The notes below the pieces were generated by a model. It saw only the letters and a list, made by a program, of their open reading frames with translations, was not told where the DNA came from and searched no databases. From positions 80,366-132,404 of the forward strand of contig NZ_LUKZ01000031.1 of assembly GCF_001633105.1 (NCBI RefSeq): 52,039 nucleotides of DNA, in the 5' to 3' direction. Source of the DNA: Acidovorax sp. GW101-3H11 (GTDB lineage Bacteria; Pseudomonadota; Gammaproteobacteria; Burkholderiales; Burkholderiaceae_C). Positions 17,762 to 26,855 of this stretch are shown one piece after another. Position 1 is the first letter of the stretch. The number at the start of each line of letters is the position of its first letter. The position numbers were made by a program, and so were the translations under genes.

Positions 17762-17770
17762 TAGGGAACA

Positions 17771-17897
17771 CCCCCCTGAGCGGCTGCGCCGCTTCCCCCC
17801 GCTCTCGCAGCGCTGCGCGCTGCGGGCAGGGGGACGCAGCCCTCGCTGCGGGGCGGCCCTTGCTTGGCTGCCCTGGCGTTGGGGCGCGCCAGTTTCG
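17771..17897 (+). repeat. Post-stop GC-rich repeat, copy C (long form)
   Basis: It starts nine bases after the DUF58 stop. The order is CCCCCCTGAGCGGCTGCGCC, GCTTCCCCCC, a variable GC hairpin (CGCAGCGCTGCGCGCTGCGG), AGGGGGACG, CCCTCGCTGCGGGGCGGCCC, TTGCTTGGC and the tail GGCGCGCCAGTTTCG shared with copy A. Confidence 0.85.
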
Positions 17898-17967
17898 TAG
17901 GCTGCGGGTGAAGCGCAGCGCAGTGGAGAATGGAAATGACGGACAGTGAAGCGTTGATAAAAAACTC

Positions 17968-18027
17968 AATCAAAACAGCCTCCTGCGCGCGACCATATTG
18001 CCTTTATAGCTATAAATTTAATAGCAA
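17968..18027 (-). repeat. TAGCT repeat family, diverged copy 2
   Basis: The minus strand reads TTGCTATTAAATTTATAGCT, then ATAAAGGCAATATGG, GCGCGCAGGAGGC and TGTTTTGAT. The layout (GCTAT, AT spacer, ATAGCT, then a GC-rich part) matches the other copies but is less similar. It lies just upstream of the transglutaminase gene, after post-stop repeat C. Confidence 0.5.
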
Positions 18028-18063
18028 ACAAATGACGCCGTGCCTGGGACCATCCCCACAACC

Positions 18064-20112
18064 ATGACCCTGCGCCAAACCCTCCACGCCCTGCCCCGCG
18101 ACGCTCGCGACACGCTGTTCCTGCTGTGTGTGATCGCCTGGGTGATCGCGCCGCAGGTCAACGTGTTGCCTGTCTGGGCCTGCCTGCTGGCGGGCGGCTT
18201 GCTGCTGTGGCGCGGCTGGCTGGCCTGGAAGGGGCGGCCCCTGCCCACCCGCTGGGTGCTGGCCATCCCGCTGATCCTGGCCGTGGGTGGCACGCTGTAC
18301 ACCCACCGCACCATCCTGGGCCGCGATGCGGGCGTGACGCTGATCGTGATGCTGCTGGCGCTCAAGATGCTGGAGCTGCGCGCCCGGCGCGATGCGATGG
18401 TGGTGTTCTTCCTGGGCTTCTTCACGATGCTCAGCAACTTCTTCTTCTCGCAGTCGCTGTTCACCGCCGCTGCCATGCTGGTGGCGCTGCTCGGGCTGCT
18501 GGCGGCCGTGGTCAACGCACACATGCCGGTGGGGCGGCCGCCGCTGACGCAAACGCTGCGCACGGCGGGCACCATGGCGCTGCTGGGCGCGCCCATCATG
18601 GCGGCGCTGTTCATGCTGTTCCCGCGCATGGCGCCGCTGTGGGGCATGCCCAGCGACACCATGGCAGGGCGCAGCGGGCTCTCAGGCGTCATGAAGGTGG
18701 GCAACATCGCCGAGCTGGCGCTGGATGACAGCGTGGCCATGCGCGTGCGTTTCGACACCCCCAACGGCGCGCCACCGCCACAGAGCGATCTGTACTTTCG
18801 CGGGCCGGTGTTTGGCGCCTTCGACGGCGTCGAATGGCACCCGCTGGGCGCGCGCAGCGGCGACATGCTGCAGTCGAGCCCCAGCACCCTGGCCAACCTG
18901 CAGGTGCGCGGCGAGCCCGTGCGCTACGAAGTGACCCTGGAAGCCCACCAGCGCCCCTGGCTGCTGCTGCTGGATGCCGCTGCGACCAAGCCCGCCATCT
19001 CGGGCATGGACACGCTCATGACGCAGGACCTGCAGTGGCTCACCAACCGCCCCATCACCGCCGTGGTGCGCTACAAGGCCGAGAGCCACCCCGATTTCAG
19101 CCACGGCCCCAGCGCGCCCACCCCCAGCCTGCGCGCCTACACCGAGCTGCCCGCAAGCTTCAACCCCCGCACGCTGGCGCTGGCCCAGCAGATGCGCAAT
19201 GACCCGCAGATCGCCCCCAACCCCGCCCAGAACAACGCCGAAGCCCTGGTTAACGCCGCGCTGGCGCGCCTGCGCACCGGCGGCTACACCTACACGCTGG
19301 AGCCCGGCGTGTACGGCCAGCACACGGCCGACGAGTTCTGGTTTGACCGCAAGGAAGGCTTTTGCGAGCACATCGCCTCCTCTTTTGTGGTGCTGATGCG
19401 CGCGCTGGACATCCCGGCCCGCATCGTCACCGGCTACCAGGGCGGCGACCGCAACCCCGTGGACGGCCTGTGGACGCTGCGCCAGGCCGACGCCCACGCC
19501 TGGGCCGAGGTCTGGCTGGCCGGGCGCGGCTGGGTGCGGGTGGACCCGACGGGCGCCGTGGCCCCCGGGCGCACCGGCGCGTTCGAGCGGCTGCGTGCGC
19601 CGCAGGGTGCGCTGGCTGCTGCCATGGGCACGGTGCTCAGCCCCGGCCTGGCGCAGAGCCTGCGCGCAGTGTGGGAGGCCGTCAACAACAGCTGGAACCA
19701 GTGGGTGCTCGACTACACCCAAAGCCGCCAGCTCGACCTGCTCAAGGCTCTGGGCTTTGAAGCCCCCAGCTGGCAGGACCTGACCATGGTGCTGGGTTTC
19801 CTGATCATTTTTGCAGCCCTGGCTGGCATGGCCTGGAGCCTGTGGGAGCGCAGCCAGCACGACCCCTGGCTGCGCCTGCTGGCCCGCGCGCGCCAGCGCC
19901 TGGCCCGCGCCGGACTGGTGCTGCCGCCCACCCTGCCCCCCCGCGCCATGGCCGAGCGGGTACAGGCACAATTCGGCGCCCCGGCGGCCGCGGTGGCCGA
20001 CTGGCTGCTGCGCCTGGAACGCCTGCGCTACGCCCCCCAGCCCGATACCGAATGGAGCCACCTGCGGCGCGAGTTCAACACCTTGCCCTGGCCCCCCGCA
20101 TCCAAACACTGA
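18064..20112 (+). CDS. TgpA-like transglutaminase with N-terminal membrane domain
   Basis: The 682-residue protein begins with about six hydrophobic segments (DUF3488 region, residues 15-185). A periplasmic transglutaminase core follows with the catalytic triad Cys434 (EGFCEH), His478 (ADAHAWAEVW) and Asp494 (WVRVDPTG). A last membrane helix VLGFLIIFAALAGMAWSLW and a cytosolic DUF4129-like tail (LLRLERLRYAP) complete it. This is the architecture of Pseudomonas TgpA, an essential periplasmic transglutaminase. Start ATG at 18064 is chosen; a GTG at 18040 would add eight residues. It is the third member of the moxR-DUF58-tgpA set. Confidence 0.92.
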   Translation: MTLRQTLHALPRDARDTLFLLCVIAWVIAPQVNVLPVWACLLAGGLLLWRGWLAWKGRPLPTRWVLAIPLILAVGGTLYTHRTILGRDAGVTLIVMLLALKMLELRARRDAMVVFFLGFFTMLSNFFFSQSLFTAAAMLVALLGLLAAVVNAHMPVGRPPLTQTLRTAGTMALLGAPIMAALFMLFPRMAPLWGMPSDTMAGRSGLSGVMKVGNIAELALDDSVAMRVRFDTPNGAPPPQSDLYFRGPVFGAFDGVEWHPLGARSGDMLQSSPSTLANLQVRGEPVRYEVTLEAHQRPWLLLLDAAATKPAISGMDTLMTQDLQWLTNRPITAVVRYKAESHPDFSHGPSAPTPSLRAYTELPASFNPRTLALAQQMRNDPQIAPNPAQNNAEALVNAALARLRTGGYTYTLEPGVYGQHTADEFWFDRKEGFCEHIASSFVVLMRALDIPARIVTGYQGGDRNPVDGLWTLRQADAHAWAEVWLAGRGWVRVDPTGAVAPGRTGAFERLRAPQGALAAAMGTVLSPGLAQSLRAVWEAVNNSWNQWVLDYTQSRQLDLLKALGFEAPSWQDLTMVLGFLIIFAALAGMAWSLWERSQHDPWLRLLARARQRLARAGLVLPPTLPPRAMAERVQAQFGAPAAAVADWLLRLERLRYAPQPDTEWSHLRREFNTLPWPPASKH

Positions 20113-20120
20113 CCCCGGAC

Positions 20121-21200
20121 ATGCCGAAGACCCACCGACCGATTGCCCTCATTGCTACGTTATTAATAGCTACTTGCGCAATACCAGCGGGCGCAAAGCC
20201 CGAAAAAACATCAAAAACCACCAGTACCAGACAGCCTGCTGTGCTCTACGCCTCGCGCCCCGAGGCCCTGCAGTTTGCCGACGACCTGGCCGCGCGCCGC
20301 GACCTGGACCGCGAATGGGTGCGTCAGGCGATTGGCCAGGCGCATTTCCTGCCCCAGGTGCCCAAGCTCATGCTGCCGCCCGCCAAGGGCACGGCCAAGA
20401 ACTGGCGCGTGTACCGCAGCCGCTTTGTGGAACCCATCCGCATCCGCGCCGGTGTGCGCTTCTGGCAGCAGAACCAGGCGGCGCTGGAGCGCGCCGAGCG
20501 CGAGTACGGCGTGCCCGCCGAAACCATCGTGGGCATCATCGGCGTGGAGACCATCTACGGCCAGCAGATGGGCAACTTCCGTGTGATGGACGCACTGGCC
20601 ACGCTGGCCTTCGACTTCCCTGCGGCCCACCCGCGCGCCAAGGAGCGCACCGAATTCTTCCGCCGCGAGCTGGAGCAGTTTTTGAGCTTCACCAACCGCA
20701 GCAACACCGACCCCTTCGAGCCGCGCGGCAGCTACGCCGGGGCCATGGGCCTGGGCCAGTTCATGCCATCGAGCTGGGTGCGCTACGCCATCGACTTCGA
20801 CGGCGACGGCCGCGTGGACCTGTTCAACAGCCCGGCCGACGCCATCGGCTCGGTGGCCAACTACTTCCGGGGCCACGGCTGGACACCGGGCATGCCCACA
20901 CACTTTGGCGTGCAGTTCGACAACGCACGCCTGCAGCTGGACGACCTGCTCGCCCCTGACATCCTGCCCACCTTCAGCGCGGCCAGCATGCTGGCCAAGG
21001 GCGCTGTGCTGGATGCCCAGGGCGCGCAGCACACCGGCCCGCTGGCGCTGGTGGAGCTGCAGAACGGCAGCGACGCGCCCAGCTACGTGGCGGGCACCGA
21101 AAACTTCTACGCCATCACCCGCTACAACTGGTCCAGCTACTACGCGATGGCGGTGATCGAGCTGGGGCGCGAGGTGGCCGCCGCACGCGGCACACCGTGA
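20121..21200 (+). CDS. mltB: Lytic murein transglycosylase B
   Basis: The 359-residue enzyme cleaves the MurNAc-GlcNAc bond with 1,6-anhydro product formation. The catalytic Glu143 lies in VGIIGVETIYGQQMG; SYAGAMGLGQFMPSSWVRYA and FDGDGRVDLFNSPADAIGS are MltB signatures. The signal sequence IALIATLLIATCAIPAGA is encoded largely by a dispersed repeat (20151-20212). Cys19 sits in LIATC, which is a poor lipobox because Thr precedes Cys, so a soluble periplasmic form is possible. Start ATG at 20121 is 8 bp after the transglutaminase stop. The 3' end overlaps the convergent monooxygenase gene by 61 bp. Confidence 0.93.
   Translation: MPKTHRPIALIATLLIATCAIPAGAKPEKTSKTTSTRQPAVLYASRPEALQFADDLAARRDLDREWVRQAIGQAHFLPQVPKLMLPPAKGTAKNWRVYRSRFVEPIRIRAGVRFWQQNQAALERAEREYGVPAETIVGIIGVETIYGQQMGNFRVMDALATLAFDFPAAHPRAKERTEFFRRELEQFLSFTNRSNTDPFEPRGSYAGAMGLGQFMPSSWVRYAIDFDGDGRVDLFNSPADAIGSVANYFRGHGWTPGMPTHFGVQFDNARLQLDDLLAPDILPTFSAASMLAKGAVLDAQGAQHTGPLALVELQNGSDAPSYVAGTENFYAITRYNWSSYYAMAVIELGREVAAARGTP
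20151..20212 (+). repeat. TAGCT repeat family, copy 3, inside mltB
   Basis: The sequence TTATTAATAGCTACTTGCGC followed by CCAGCGGGCGCAAAGCCCGA and AAAAAC aligns without gaps to the copy inside nrtB (49007-49066), about two-thirds identical by hand count. It encodes mltB residues 11-31 in the same frame used in nrtB; the shared peptide pattern is P-A-G-A-K-x-x-K-T. Confidence 0.65.
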
Positions 21201-22225
21201 TCGGGCGCCTCCACGGCCTGCGCCGGTGACCAGCCGAGCGCGGGCGCGATGTAGCGCGCGGTGTCGCTCAGGATCTGGGCGTACTCCTCGCCCGTGAAGT
21301 CGTACGGTAGCTCCAGCCGCAGTTCCTGCACGCTCGGCACGATGGGGTCCTGGCGCAGGCTCTCCAGAATCTCATCGGACGTGCCCACCAGATCGCGCGC
21401 GAACAGCGTGCGGCGATCGCCCTGTGGCCCCAGCGTGCGCGGCAGCCGCAGCGCCGCCCAGGCACGGTAGTGGGCCCGCGTGGCGGCGTCCGCGCTGTCC
21501 AGCGGCACGATGACCCGCCCCAGCGCCACGCGCGGGGCATGGGGCGCCGACCAGCTCGCGTGGAACAGGTCCAGCTGGCTGCGCTGCGCCTCGAAGAAAT
21601 CGTTAGTCTGCTCGCCCCGGTTGAGGTTGCCGATCAGCAAGTGGTAGCCCTGCGCACCCGCCCACTGCGCCGATTTCAACGAGCCGCCGCCATACCACAG
21701 ACGCTCCACCAGCCCGGTCGCATGGGGCTGCACACGCGGACGGTGGCGGCCTGCAGGCGACTCCACGACAAAGTCGTCATCGCCAAAAAAATCACCCCGC
21801 AGGTTGCTGCGCAGGCGTTCCACGCGCGCATGCGAAAAGTCGATGTCCTGCGCATCGCCATCGAACAGGCGCCCACCCAGCAGCGGCCCATACGGCGGCG
21901 CACCCGCGCTCAGCCCCACCAGCAGCCGCCCGCGCGCGAGCACATCCACCGTCGCCAGGTCTTCCGCCAGCCGGAAGGGGTTCTCATACCCCATCTGGAT
22001 CACCGCCGTGCCCAGCGCGATGCGCCGCGTGCGCTGCGTGGCGGCGGCCAGCAGCGTGGTGGCGGACGAGACCGCCCGCTCCAGATGCCGCTGGCGCACC
22101 CACGCGCCCTGGTAGCCCAGGGCTTCCCCCTGCTCGAACAGGCGCAAGGTGTCTTCGAGGCCCTGGAACGGACTGTCCTCGGCATAGTTGCCGGGCGTCA
22201 GAAATGCGAGATGCGCAATGGCCAT
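21140..22225 (-). CDS. Luciferase-like flavin monooxygenase
   Basis: The 361-residue TIM-barrel enzyme of the bacterial luciferase family shows LAFLTPGNYAEDSP, GYQGAWVRQRHLERAVSSAT, RRIALGTAVIQMGYENPFRL and EDLATVDVLARGRLLVGLSAG. Such enzymes use FMNH2 from a separate reductase. The ATG at 22225 is two bases after the stop of the upstream receptor gene, so translation is coupled. It is the last gene of the minus-strand cluster starting near 30458. Its 3' end overlaps mltB on the opposite strand. Substrate is unknown; an organosulfur compound is inferred from the cluster. Confidence 0.85.
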   Translation of the reverse strand: MAIAHLAFLTPGNYAEDSPFQGLEDTLRLFEQGEALGYQGAWVRQRHLERAVSSATTLLAAATQRTRRIALGTAVIQMGYENPFRLAEDLATVDVLARGRLLVGLSAGAPPYGPLLGGRLFDGDAQDIDFSHARVERLRSNLRGDFFGDDDFVVESPAGRHRPRVQPHATGLVERLWYGGGSLKSAQWAGAQGYHLLIGNLNRGEQTNDFFEAQRSQLDLFHASWSAPHAPRVALGRVIVPLDSADAATRAHYRAWAALRLPRTLGPQGDRRTLFARDLVGTSDEILESLRQDPIVPSVQELRLELPYDFTGEEYAQILSDTARYIAPALGWSPAQAVEAPDHGVPRAAATSRPSSITAIA

Positions 22226-22227
22226 GG

Positions 22228-23181
22228 TCAGAACTTCGGCAGTCCAGGGGGGTTGGTCTCGGACTTGGGCAAGGCCTCTTCCAGCTGGCTCCAGCGCTGC
22301 AGCGCCTGCGTGTACTTGCCGCTCTTGATGAGCCCGTTGGTCGCCAGCGTGAGCGCGTCGGCCAGGCCCGAACCCTTGCGCGTGGTGATGGCCACGTCGG
22401 ACTTGAGCGGCCAGCCCGCGTTCACCGTGCCCACGAGCTTGATCTTGCCGTCCTTGGCCGCGTGGTAGGCCTGCGGCGCGTTGGGGTTGAAGTTGGCATC
22501 GGCCCGGCCTGACACCACGCCCAGCAGCCGCGCAGCGTCGTCGTCGAAGTACACCGCTTCCACGGGTTTGAGGCCTGCAGCGATGTTCTGCTTGTTCCAC
22601 TCCAGCAGGATGCGCTCCTGGTTGGTGCCCGAGCCGGTGATGACCTTGAGCCCGGCAATGTCCTTGGGCTCCTTGATGGACGTGATCTTGCTGTCGGCGC
22701 GCACGTAGAAACCGTGCAGCCCCAGGCGGTAGGTAGAGAAGTCGTACTTCTCCTTGCGCAGCTCCGTCACGCCCACGTTGGAGATCACCGCGTCGTACTT
22801 GCCCGAGGAGAGGCCCAGCGGCCAGTCGGCCCAGGCAATCGGCAGCAGCTCCAACTTGAGGCCCAGTGCATCGGCAATGAGCTGCGCGTAGTCCGGATCG
22901 AAGCCCACCACGGTCTTGGCATCGCTCGCGTAGGTGGCGATGGGCGGCGCGAAGGGGGCGATGGCCACGGTGAACACGCCCTCCTTCACAAACTTGAAGT
23001 TCTTCGGGATCGCCTGGATGGCAGCGGCGTCCTTCTCGGCGCGGACGCGGCCTTTCTGCTCGGGGCTGAAATCGAACGCGGCGGCAGCGCTGGCAACGGT
23101 CCATTCGCAGGACAGCGCACATGCCGAGGCCAGGGCCACGAGGCGGCGGCGCGACAGGGAAGATAGGGAATGGAGAGTCAT
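22228..23181 (-). CDS. Amino-acid-type ABC transporter substrate-binding protein (paralogue 1)
   Basis: The 317-residue family 3 binding protein has an N-terminal signal with a twin-arginine-like SLSRRRLVALASA stretch. The fold is marked by VKEGVFTVAIAPFAPPIATY, VVGFDPDYAQLIADALGLKL and WADWPLGLSSGKYDAVISN. It is a clear paralogue of the next gene upstream (23206-24141): both share ADWPLGLxSGK, KYDFSTYR-like segments, NQExILLxWNxQNIAAGLKP and the C-terminal NPPGLPK. Two receptors feeding one fused permease-ATPase suggests broadened substrate range. Confidence 0.92.
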   Translation of the reverse strand: MTLHSLSSLSRRRLVALASACALSCEWTVASAAAAFDFSPEQKGRVRAEKDAAAIQAIPKNFKFVKEGVFTVAIAPFAPPIATYASDAKTVVGFDPDYAQLIADALGLKLELLPIAWADWPLGLSSGKYDAVISNVGVTELRKEKYDFSTYRLGLHGFYVRADSKITSIKEPKDIAGLKVITGSGTNQERILLEWNKQNIAAGLKPVEAVYFDDDAARLLGVVSGRADANFNPNAPQAYHAAKDGKIKLVGTVNAGWPLKSDVAITTRKGSGLADALTLATNGLIKSGKYTQALQRWSQLEEALPKSETNPPGLPKF

Positions 23182-23205
23182 GGAAGGTCCTTGAACGCTG
23201 CAGGC

Positions 23206-24141
23206 TTACTTCTTGGGCAGGCCGGGTGGGTTGGTGCGCGCGACCTGGATCGCCTCGGACTGCAGGTTCCAGCGCTCGAGCGCCTTGGCATAGTTGCCGT
23301 TCTTGATCTGCGCGTTCAGCGCCGCGGTGACGGCTTCCGCAATGCCCGAGCCCTTGCGCGAGGTCACGGCAATCTCGGCCGCCTGCGGCCAGCCGCCCGA
23401 GAAGGTGCCCACCAGTTTGGTCTTGCCGTCGCGTGCGTTGTGCGCGGCAATGCCGTTGGGTGCCAGGTACGCGTCGGCGCGGCCCGAGGCCAGGGCCAGG
23501 TACAGCACCACATCGTCGTCGTAGTACTGGATGTCCACGGGCTTCAAGCCCGCCGCGATGTTCTGCTGGTTCCAGCGCAGCAGGATCTGCTCCTGGTTGG
23601 TGCTTGCGCCCACCACCACCTTCAGGCCGGCGACGTCCTTGGGTTCCTTGATCGCCGTGATCTTGCTGTCGGCCTTCACGTACACGCCCAGCTGGTCGTT
23701 GCGGTAGGTGGAGAAGTCGAACTTCTCCTTGCGTTCCTCGGTCACGGTGACGTTGGAGATCACCACGTCGAACTTGCCGGACTGCAGGCCCAGCGGCCAG
23801 TCGGCCCAGGCCACGGACACCAGCTCCAGCTTGCGGCCCAAGCTGTCGGCCACCAGCTGCGCGATGTCGGGCGCGTTGCCCACGGGCGTCTTGTTGTCGG
23901 TGGCATAGGCCCCAAACGGCAGGCGGCCTGTGGTGGTGCCCACGGTGAACACGCCCTCCTTGGCGAACTTGAAGTCCTTGGCGACGAGCTTGATCGCTTC
24001 GTCCACCTTTTGCGAGCGTGGGCGCCCGGGCTGCTCGGGGCTCAGGTCGATGGCCTGCGCGGAGGCGTGAATGGGCGCGAGGGCTGCGATGGAGGCAGCG
24101 GCCAGCGCCAGGGCGGCCAGGGTCTTGTTCAGAAGGGTCAT
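23206..24141 (-). CDS. Amino-acid-type ABC transporter substrate-binding protein (paralogue 2)
   Basis: The 311-residue family 3 binding protein has a Sec signal peptide (MTLLNKTLAALALAAASIAA, cleavage near ASAQA). Motifs: AKEGVFTVGTTTGRLPFGAY, VSVAWADWPLGLQSGKFDVV, KEKFDFSTYRNDQLGVYVK and RTNPPGLPKK at the end. It precedes its paralogue by 24 bp and presumably serves the permease-ATPase fusion encoded upstream. Start at 24141 gives a normal signal peptide. A MITE-like element separates it from the transporter gene, which may uncouple the two parts of the operon. Confidence 0.93.
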   Translation of the reverse strand: MTLLNKTLAALALAAASIAALAPIHASAQAIDLSPEQPGRPRSQKVDEAIKLVAKDFKFAKEGVFTVGTTTGRLPFGAYATDNKTPVGNAPDIAQLVADSLGRKLELVSVAWADWPLGLQSGKFDVVISNVTVTEERKEKFDFSTYRNDQLGVYVKADSKITAIKEPKDVAGLKVVVGASTNQEQILLRWNQQNIAAGLKPVDIQYYDDDVVLYLALASGRADAYLAPNGIAAHNARDGKTKLVGTFSGGWPQAAEIAVTSRKGSGIAEAVTAALNAQIKNGNYAKALERWNLQSEAIQVARTNPPGLPKK

Positions 24142-24256
24142 GGATGGGCTCCGGGATAAAAAAGGGTTGTGGGATGGTTGAGAAGGAAAAAACTGCTTCG
24201 CCCACGCTGCCGCCAGGCCTGGGCACAGGCCTGCCACAGCGGTGCGAGAGAGAGGT

Positions 24257-24425
24257 CTAGGGATCCTCTGCACGAATCGAGCGGTAAGTGGGCACTGCGG
24301 ATCGGGATGGGCTGCTAGGCGCAAAACGCAGCAATAGCCGTAGCTATTGCGAGTATTTGCAACGCCGCAGACCGCCCGAGACCGCTGATGCACACGGCGC
24401 GGTGATTCGTGCAGAGGGTCCCTAG
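24257..24425. mobile_element. MITE-like element with 18-bp terminal inverted repeats and CTAG flanks
   Basis: Outer CTAG copies (24257-24260 and 24422-24425) flank a 161-bp element whose ends GGATCCTCTGCACGAATC and GATTCGTGCAGAGGGTCC are inverted repeats with 17 of 18 matches. It contains a perfect internal palindrome GCAATAGCCGTAGCTATTGC (24331-24350) and no ORF. A 4-bp CTAG duplication fits IS5-group transposition (target YTAR), so it may be mobilised by an IS5-like transposase; that link is inference. The right CTAG supplies the TAG stop codon of the fused ABC transporter gene. Confidence 0.8.
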
Positions 24426-26287
24426 AGCACCTTGGCCAGGAAGGCCGCCGTGCGCGGGTGATCGGGCTGGCTGAACACCTTGGCGGGCGTGCCGGTCTCC
24501 ACCACCCGGCCTTGCTCCATGAACACCACGGTGTCGGCCACCTCGCGGGCAAAGCCGATCTCATGCGTCACGATGACCAGCGTGGTGCCGGTGCGTGCCA
24601 GCTCCTTGATGACGTCGAGCACTTCGCCCACCAGCTCGGGGTCGAGCGCCGAGGTGGGCTCGTCGAACAACAGCACCTTGGGCTTGAGCGCCAGCGCCCG
24701 GGCAATCGCCACACGCTGCTGCTGCCCACCCGAAAGCTGCCGGGGGTAGCTGTGCGCCTTGTCCGACAGGCCGACGCGGGCCAGCAGCTCCAGCGCCAGG
24801 GCCTCCGCCTCTGCACGCGCCAGCTTGCGCACGGTGACCGGCGCTTCGACGATGTTCTCCAGCACCGTGAGGTGCGGGAACAGGTTGAAGTTCTGGAACA
24901 CCATGCCCACGTCCACACGGCGCTTGAGGATGTCGTTTTCGCCCAGCTCATAGAGCGCGTCTGCATCCTGGCGGTAGCCGATCAACTCGCCGTCGATGGC
25001 GATGAAGCCGCCGTCCACGCGCTCCAGGTGGTTGATGGAACGCAGCAGCGTGGACTTGCCCGAGCCCGACGGGCCGAGGATCACCGTCACGCTGCCGGGC
25101 AACACGGTCAGCGTCACGTCCTTCAAGACCTCCAGCGCACCATAGCGTTTGGAAACACCGTGGATGGTGACCTCGCCGCCCCGGTTGAGTGCGCCTGTCC
25201 AGCGGGGAACGGCCACAGGCGCAGGCGCTGCCGGCACCACAGGGCCCGGCGCCACAACGGCCCGCCGCGCAGGCCACAGCCGGGCCGCGACAGCGCTGAA
25301 GATAGAGGGCGGCGGGCTGCGCAGCGCACCCTTGGAGAAATGGCGCTCGATGTAGTACTGCAGCAGCGACAGCACCGTGAGGATCACGAGGTACCACACG
25401 GTGGCCACCATCAAGAGCGGGATCACCTCCAGGTTGCGGCGGTAGATGATCTGGATGGTGTAGAACAGCTCGGGCAGGGCCAGGATGTACACGTTGGACG
25501 TGCCCTTGGCCAGGCCGATGATGTCGTTGAAGCCTGCGGGCAGGATGGAGCGCATGGCCTGCGGCAACACGATGCGAAACGCCTGGCGGCGGCGCGGCAG
25601 GCCCAGCGCGGCCGCCGCTTCGAGCTGCCCCTGGTCCACCGACAGGATGCCGCCGCGCACGATCTCCGATGCGAAGGCCGCCTGGTTCAGCGTGAGCCCG
25701 ATCAGCGCCGCCACGAAGGGGCTGATGAGCTGCGTGGTGGGGTACGAGAAGAACGTCCAGTCGGTGAACGGCAGGCCCACGCTCACGGTCTCGTACAGGT
25801 AGCCCAGGTTGTTGATGATGAGCAGCAGCACGATCACCGGGATGGACCGGAAGATCCAGATGAAGGTCCACGACAGCCCTGCCAGCAGCGGCGAACGCGA
25901 CACCCGGGCCAGCGCCAGCGCCGTGCCCAGCGTGAAGCCGAACAAGGCCCCCAGCGCCGTGAGCAGCAGGGTGCGGCCCAGGCCCACCAGCACGGGCTCC
26001 GAAAAGAAATACTCCCCGAACACCCCCCAGCCCCAGCGCGGGTTGGTCAGCACCGAATACAGCACCAGCGCAATGACAACAGTGGCAAACACGGTGCCCA
26101 CGGCCCGCGCCCGGTGCCGCGCGGGCACGACCCGGTAGTGCGAGTAGTCGCCCTTGGCGGGCGCGGGCGATGGTGTTGCAGGGGGCGCACTGGGCGCGTG
26201 GCTGCCAACAGGTGTAGCAGGTGCAGCGGGATGCACTGGGCCTCGTGGCAGGCCTCCAGCGGCATCCAGGGTGGTGGTTGTGGACAT
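24422..26287 (-). CDS. Fused amino-acid ABC permease and ATPase
   Basis: This 621-residue protein joins two normally separate subunits. Residues about 1-50 are a Pro/Ala-rich tail. Then comes a HisM/GlnP-like permease: [60 protein letters not shown] and [21 protein letters not shown] Pro-rich linker leads to a GlnQ-like ATPase with Walker [25 protein letters not shown], Walker [17 protein letters not shown] and the switch His in [10 protein letters not shown]. Start ATG 26287; a TTG at 26317 would add ten residues. Such permease-ATPase fusions are known for some sulfur amino acid uptake systems. The MITE-like element abuts its stop codon. Confidence 0.93.
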   Translation of the reverse strand: MSTTTTLDAAGGLPRGPVHPAAPATPVGSHAPSAPPATPSPAPAKGDYSHYRVVPARHRARAVGTVFATVVIALVLYSVLTNPRWGWGVFGEYFFSEPVLVGLGRTLLLTALGALFGFTLGTALALARVSRSPLLAGLSWTFIWIFRSIPVIVLLLIINNLGYLYETVSVGLPFTDWTFFSYPTTQLISPFVAALIGLTLNQAAFASEIVRGGILSVDQGQLEAAAALGLPRRRQAFRIVLPQAMRSILPAGFNDIIGLAKGTSNVYILALPELFYTIQIIYRRNLEVIPLLMVATVWYLVILTVLSLLQYYIERHFSKGALRSPPPSIFSAVAARLWPARRAVVAPGPVVPAAPAPVAVPRWTGALNRGGEVTIHGVSKRYGALEVLKDVTLTVLPGSVTVILGPSGSGKSTLLRSINHLERVDGGFIAIDGELIGYRQDADALYELGENDILKRRVDVGMVFQNFNLFPHLTVLENIVEAPVTVRKLARAEAEALALELLARVGLSDKAHSYPRQLSGGQQQRVAIARALALKPKVLLFDEPTSALDPELVGEVLDVIKELARTGTTLVIVTHEIGFAREVADTVVFMEQGRVVETGTPAKVFSQPDHPRTAAFLAKVL

Positions 26288-26329
26288 GGTGAGAACTTGT
26301 GGGGAGTGATCGATCAACAGCGGGCGGAA

Positions 26330-26842
26330 TCAGGCAGCGCGGGCCAGCGCGGCCACCCGCAGCCACTTCTCGAACGGCAGGTGCCGGTAGGTCTCGTGCG
26401 GCAGCGAGGTATCGAACAAAGCGGTGTAGCCGTGGCGCAGGTACAGCCCCACGGCCTCGGGCTGGCGAAAGCCGGTGGTGAGGTACAGCCGCGCATAGCC
26501 CTGGCGCAGCGCCTGGTCCTCCAGCTCCTGCAGCACGCGGGCCGCCAGGCCCTGGCGGCGCTGGGCCGAGTGGGTCCACACGCGTTTGAGTTCGGCCGTG
26601 TCGGGGTCGTCGTGGCGCTTGAAGGCGCCGCCGCCAATGGCCTGCCCATCGCGCAGCAGGAGCACGAAGTTGCCGCCTTGCGCGGGCGAAAACAGCTCGG
26701 GCGCGTATTTGTCCATCTCGCGCGGGCCGCCGTCCTGCTGGTAGAACTCGCCGTAGCGGCTCTCGTACTCCTGCGAAAGCTCGTCGATCAGGGGCCGTGC
26801 CAGCGGGTCCAAAGGCGTGGTGTAGATGAATCTGTCGCTCAT
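26330..26842 (-). CDS. GNAT-family N-acetyltransferase
   Basis: The 170-residue acetyltransferase shows the GNAT core: LLLRDGQAIGGGAFKRHDDP (beta strands 2-3), AELKRVWTHSAQRRQGLAARV with the acetyl-CoA pyrophosphate loop QRRQGLA, LYLTTGFRQPEAVGLYLRHG and the YTAL end. Start ATG 26842. It lies 13 bp after the M20 gene and 42 bp before the ABC gene. In Bacillus S-substituted cysteine pathways a GNAT acetylates the amino group before C-S cleavage; the same role is inferred here from context. Confidence 0.9.
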   Translation of the reverse strand: MSDRFIYTTPLDPLARPLIDELSQEYESRYGEFYQQDGGPREMDKYAPELFSPAQGGNFVLLLRDGQAIGGGAFKRHDDPDTAELKRVWTHSAQRRQGLAARVLQELEDQALRQGYARLYLTTGFRQPEAVGLYLRHGYTALFDTSLPHETYRHLPFEKWLRVAALARAA

Positions 26843-26855
26843 GGTGGGCTCCGGG

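Noticed and set aside
21140..24226. A 1028-residue frame joining the luciferase-like protein to upstream sequence
   Set aside because: Only the part after ATG 22225 is protein-like; the rest is an out-of-frame shadow of the two receptor genes.
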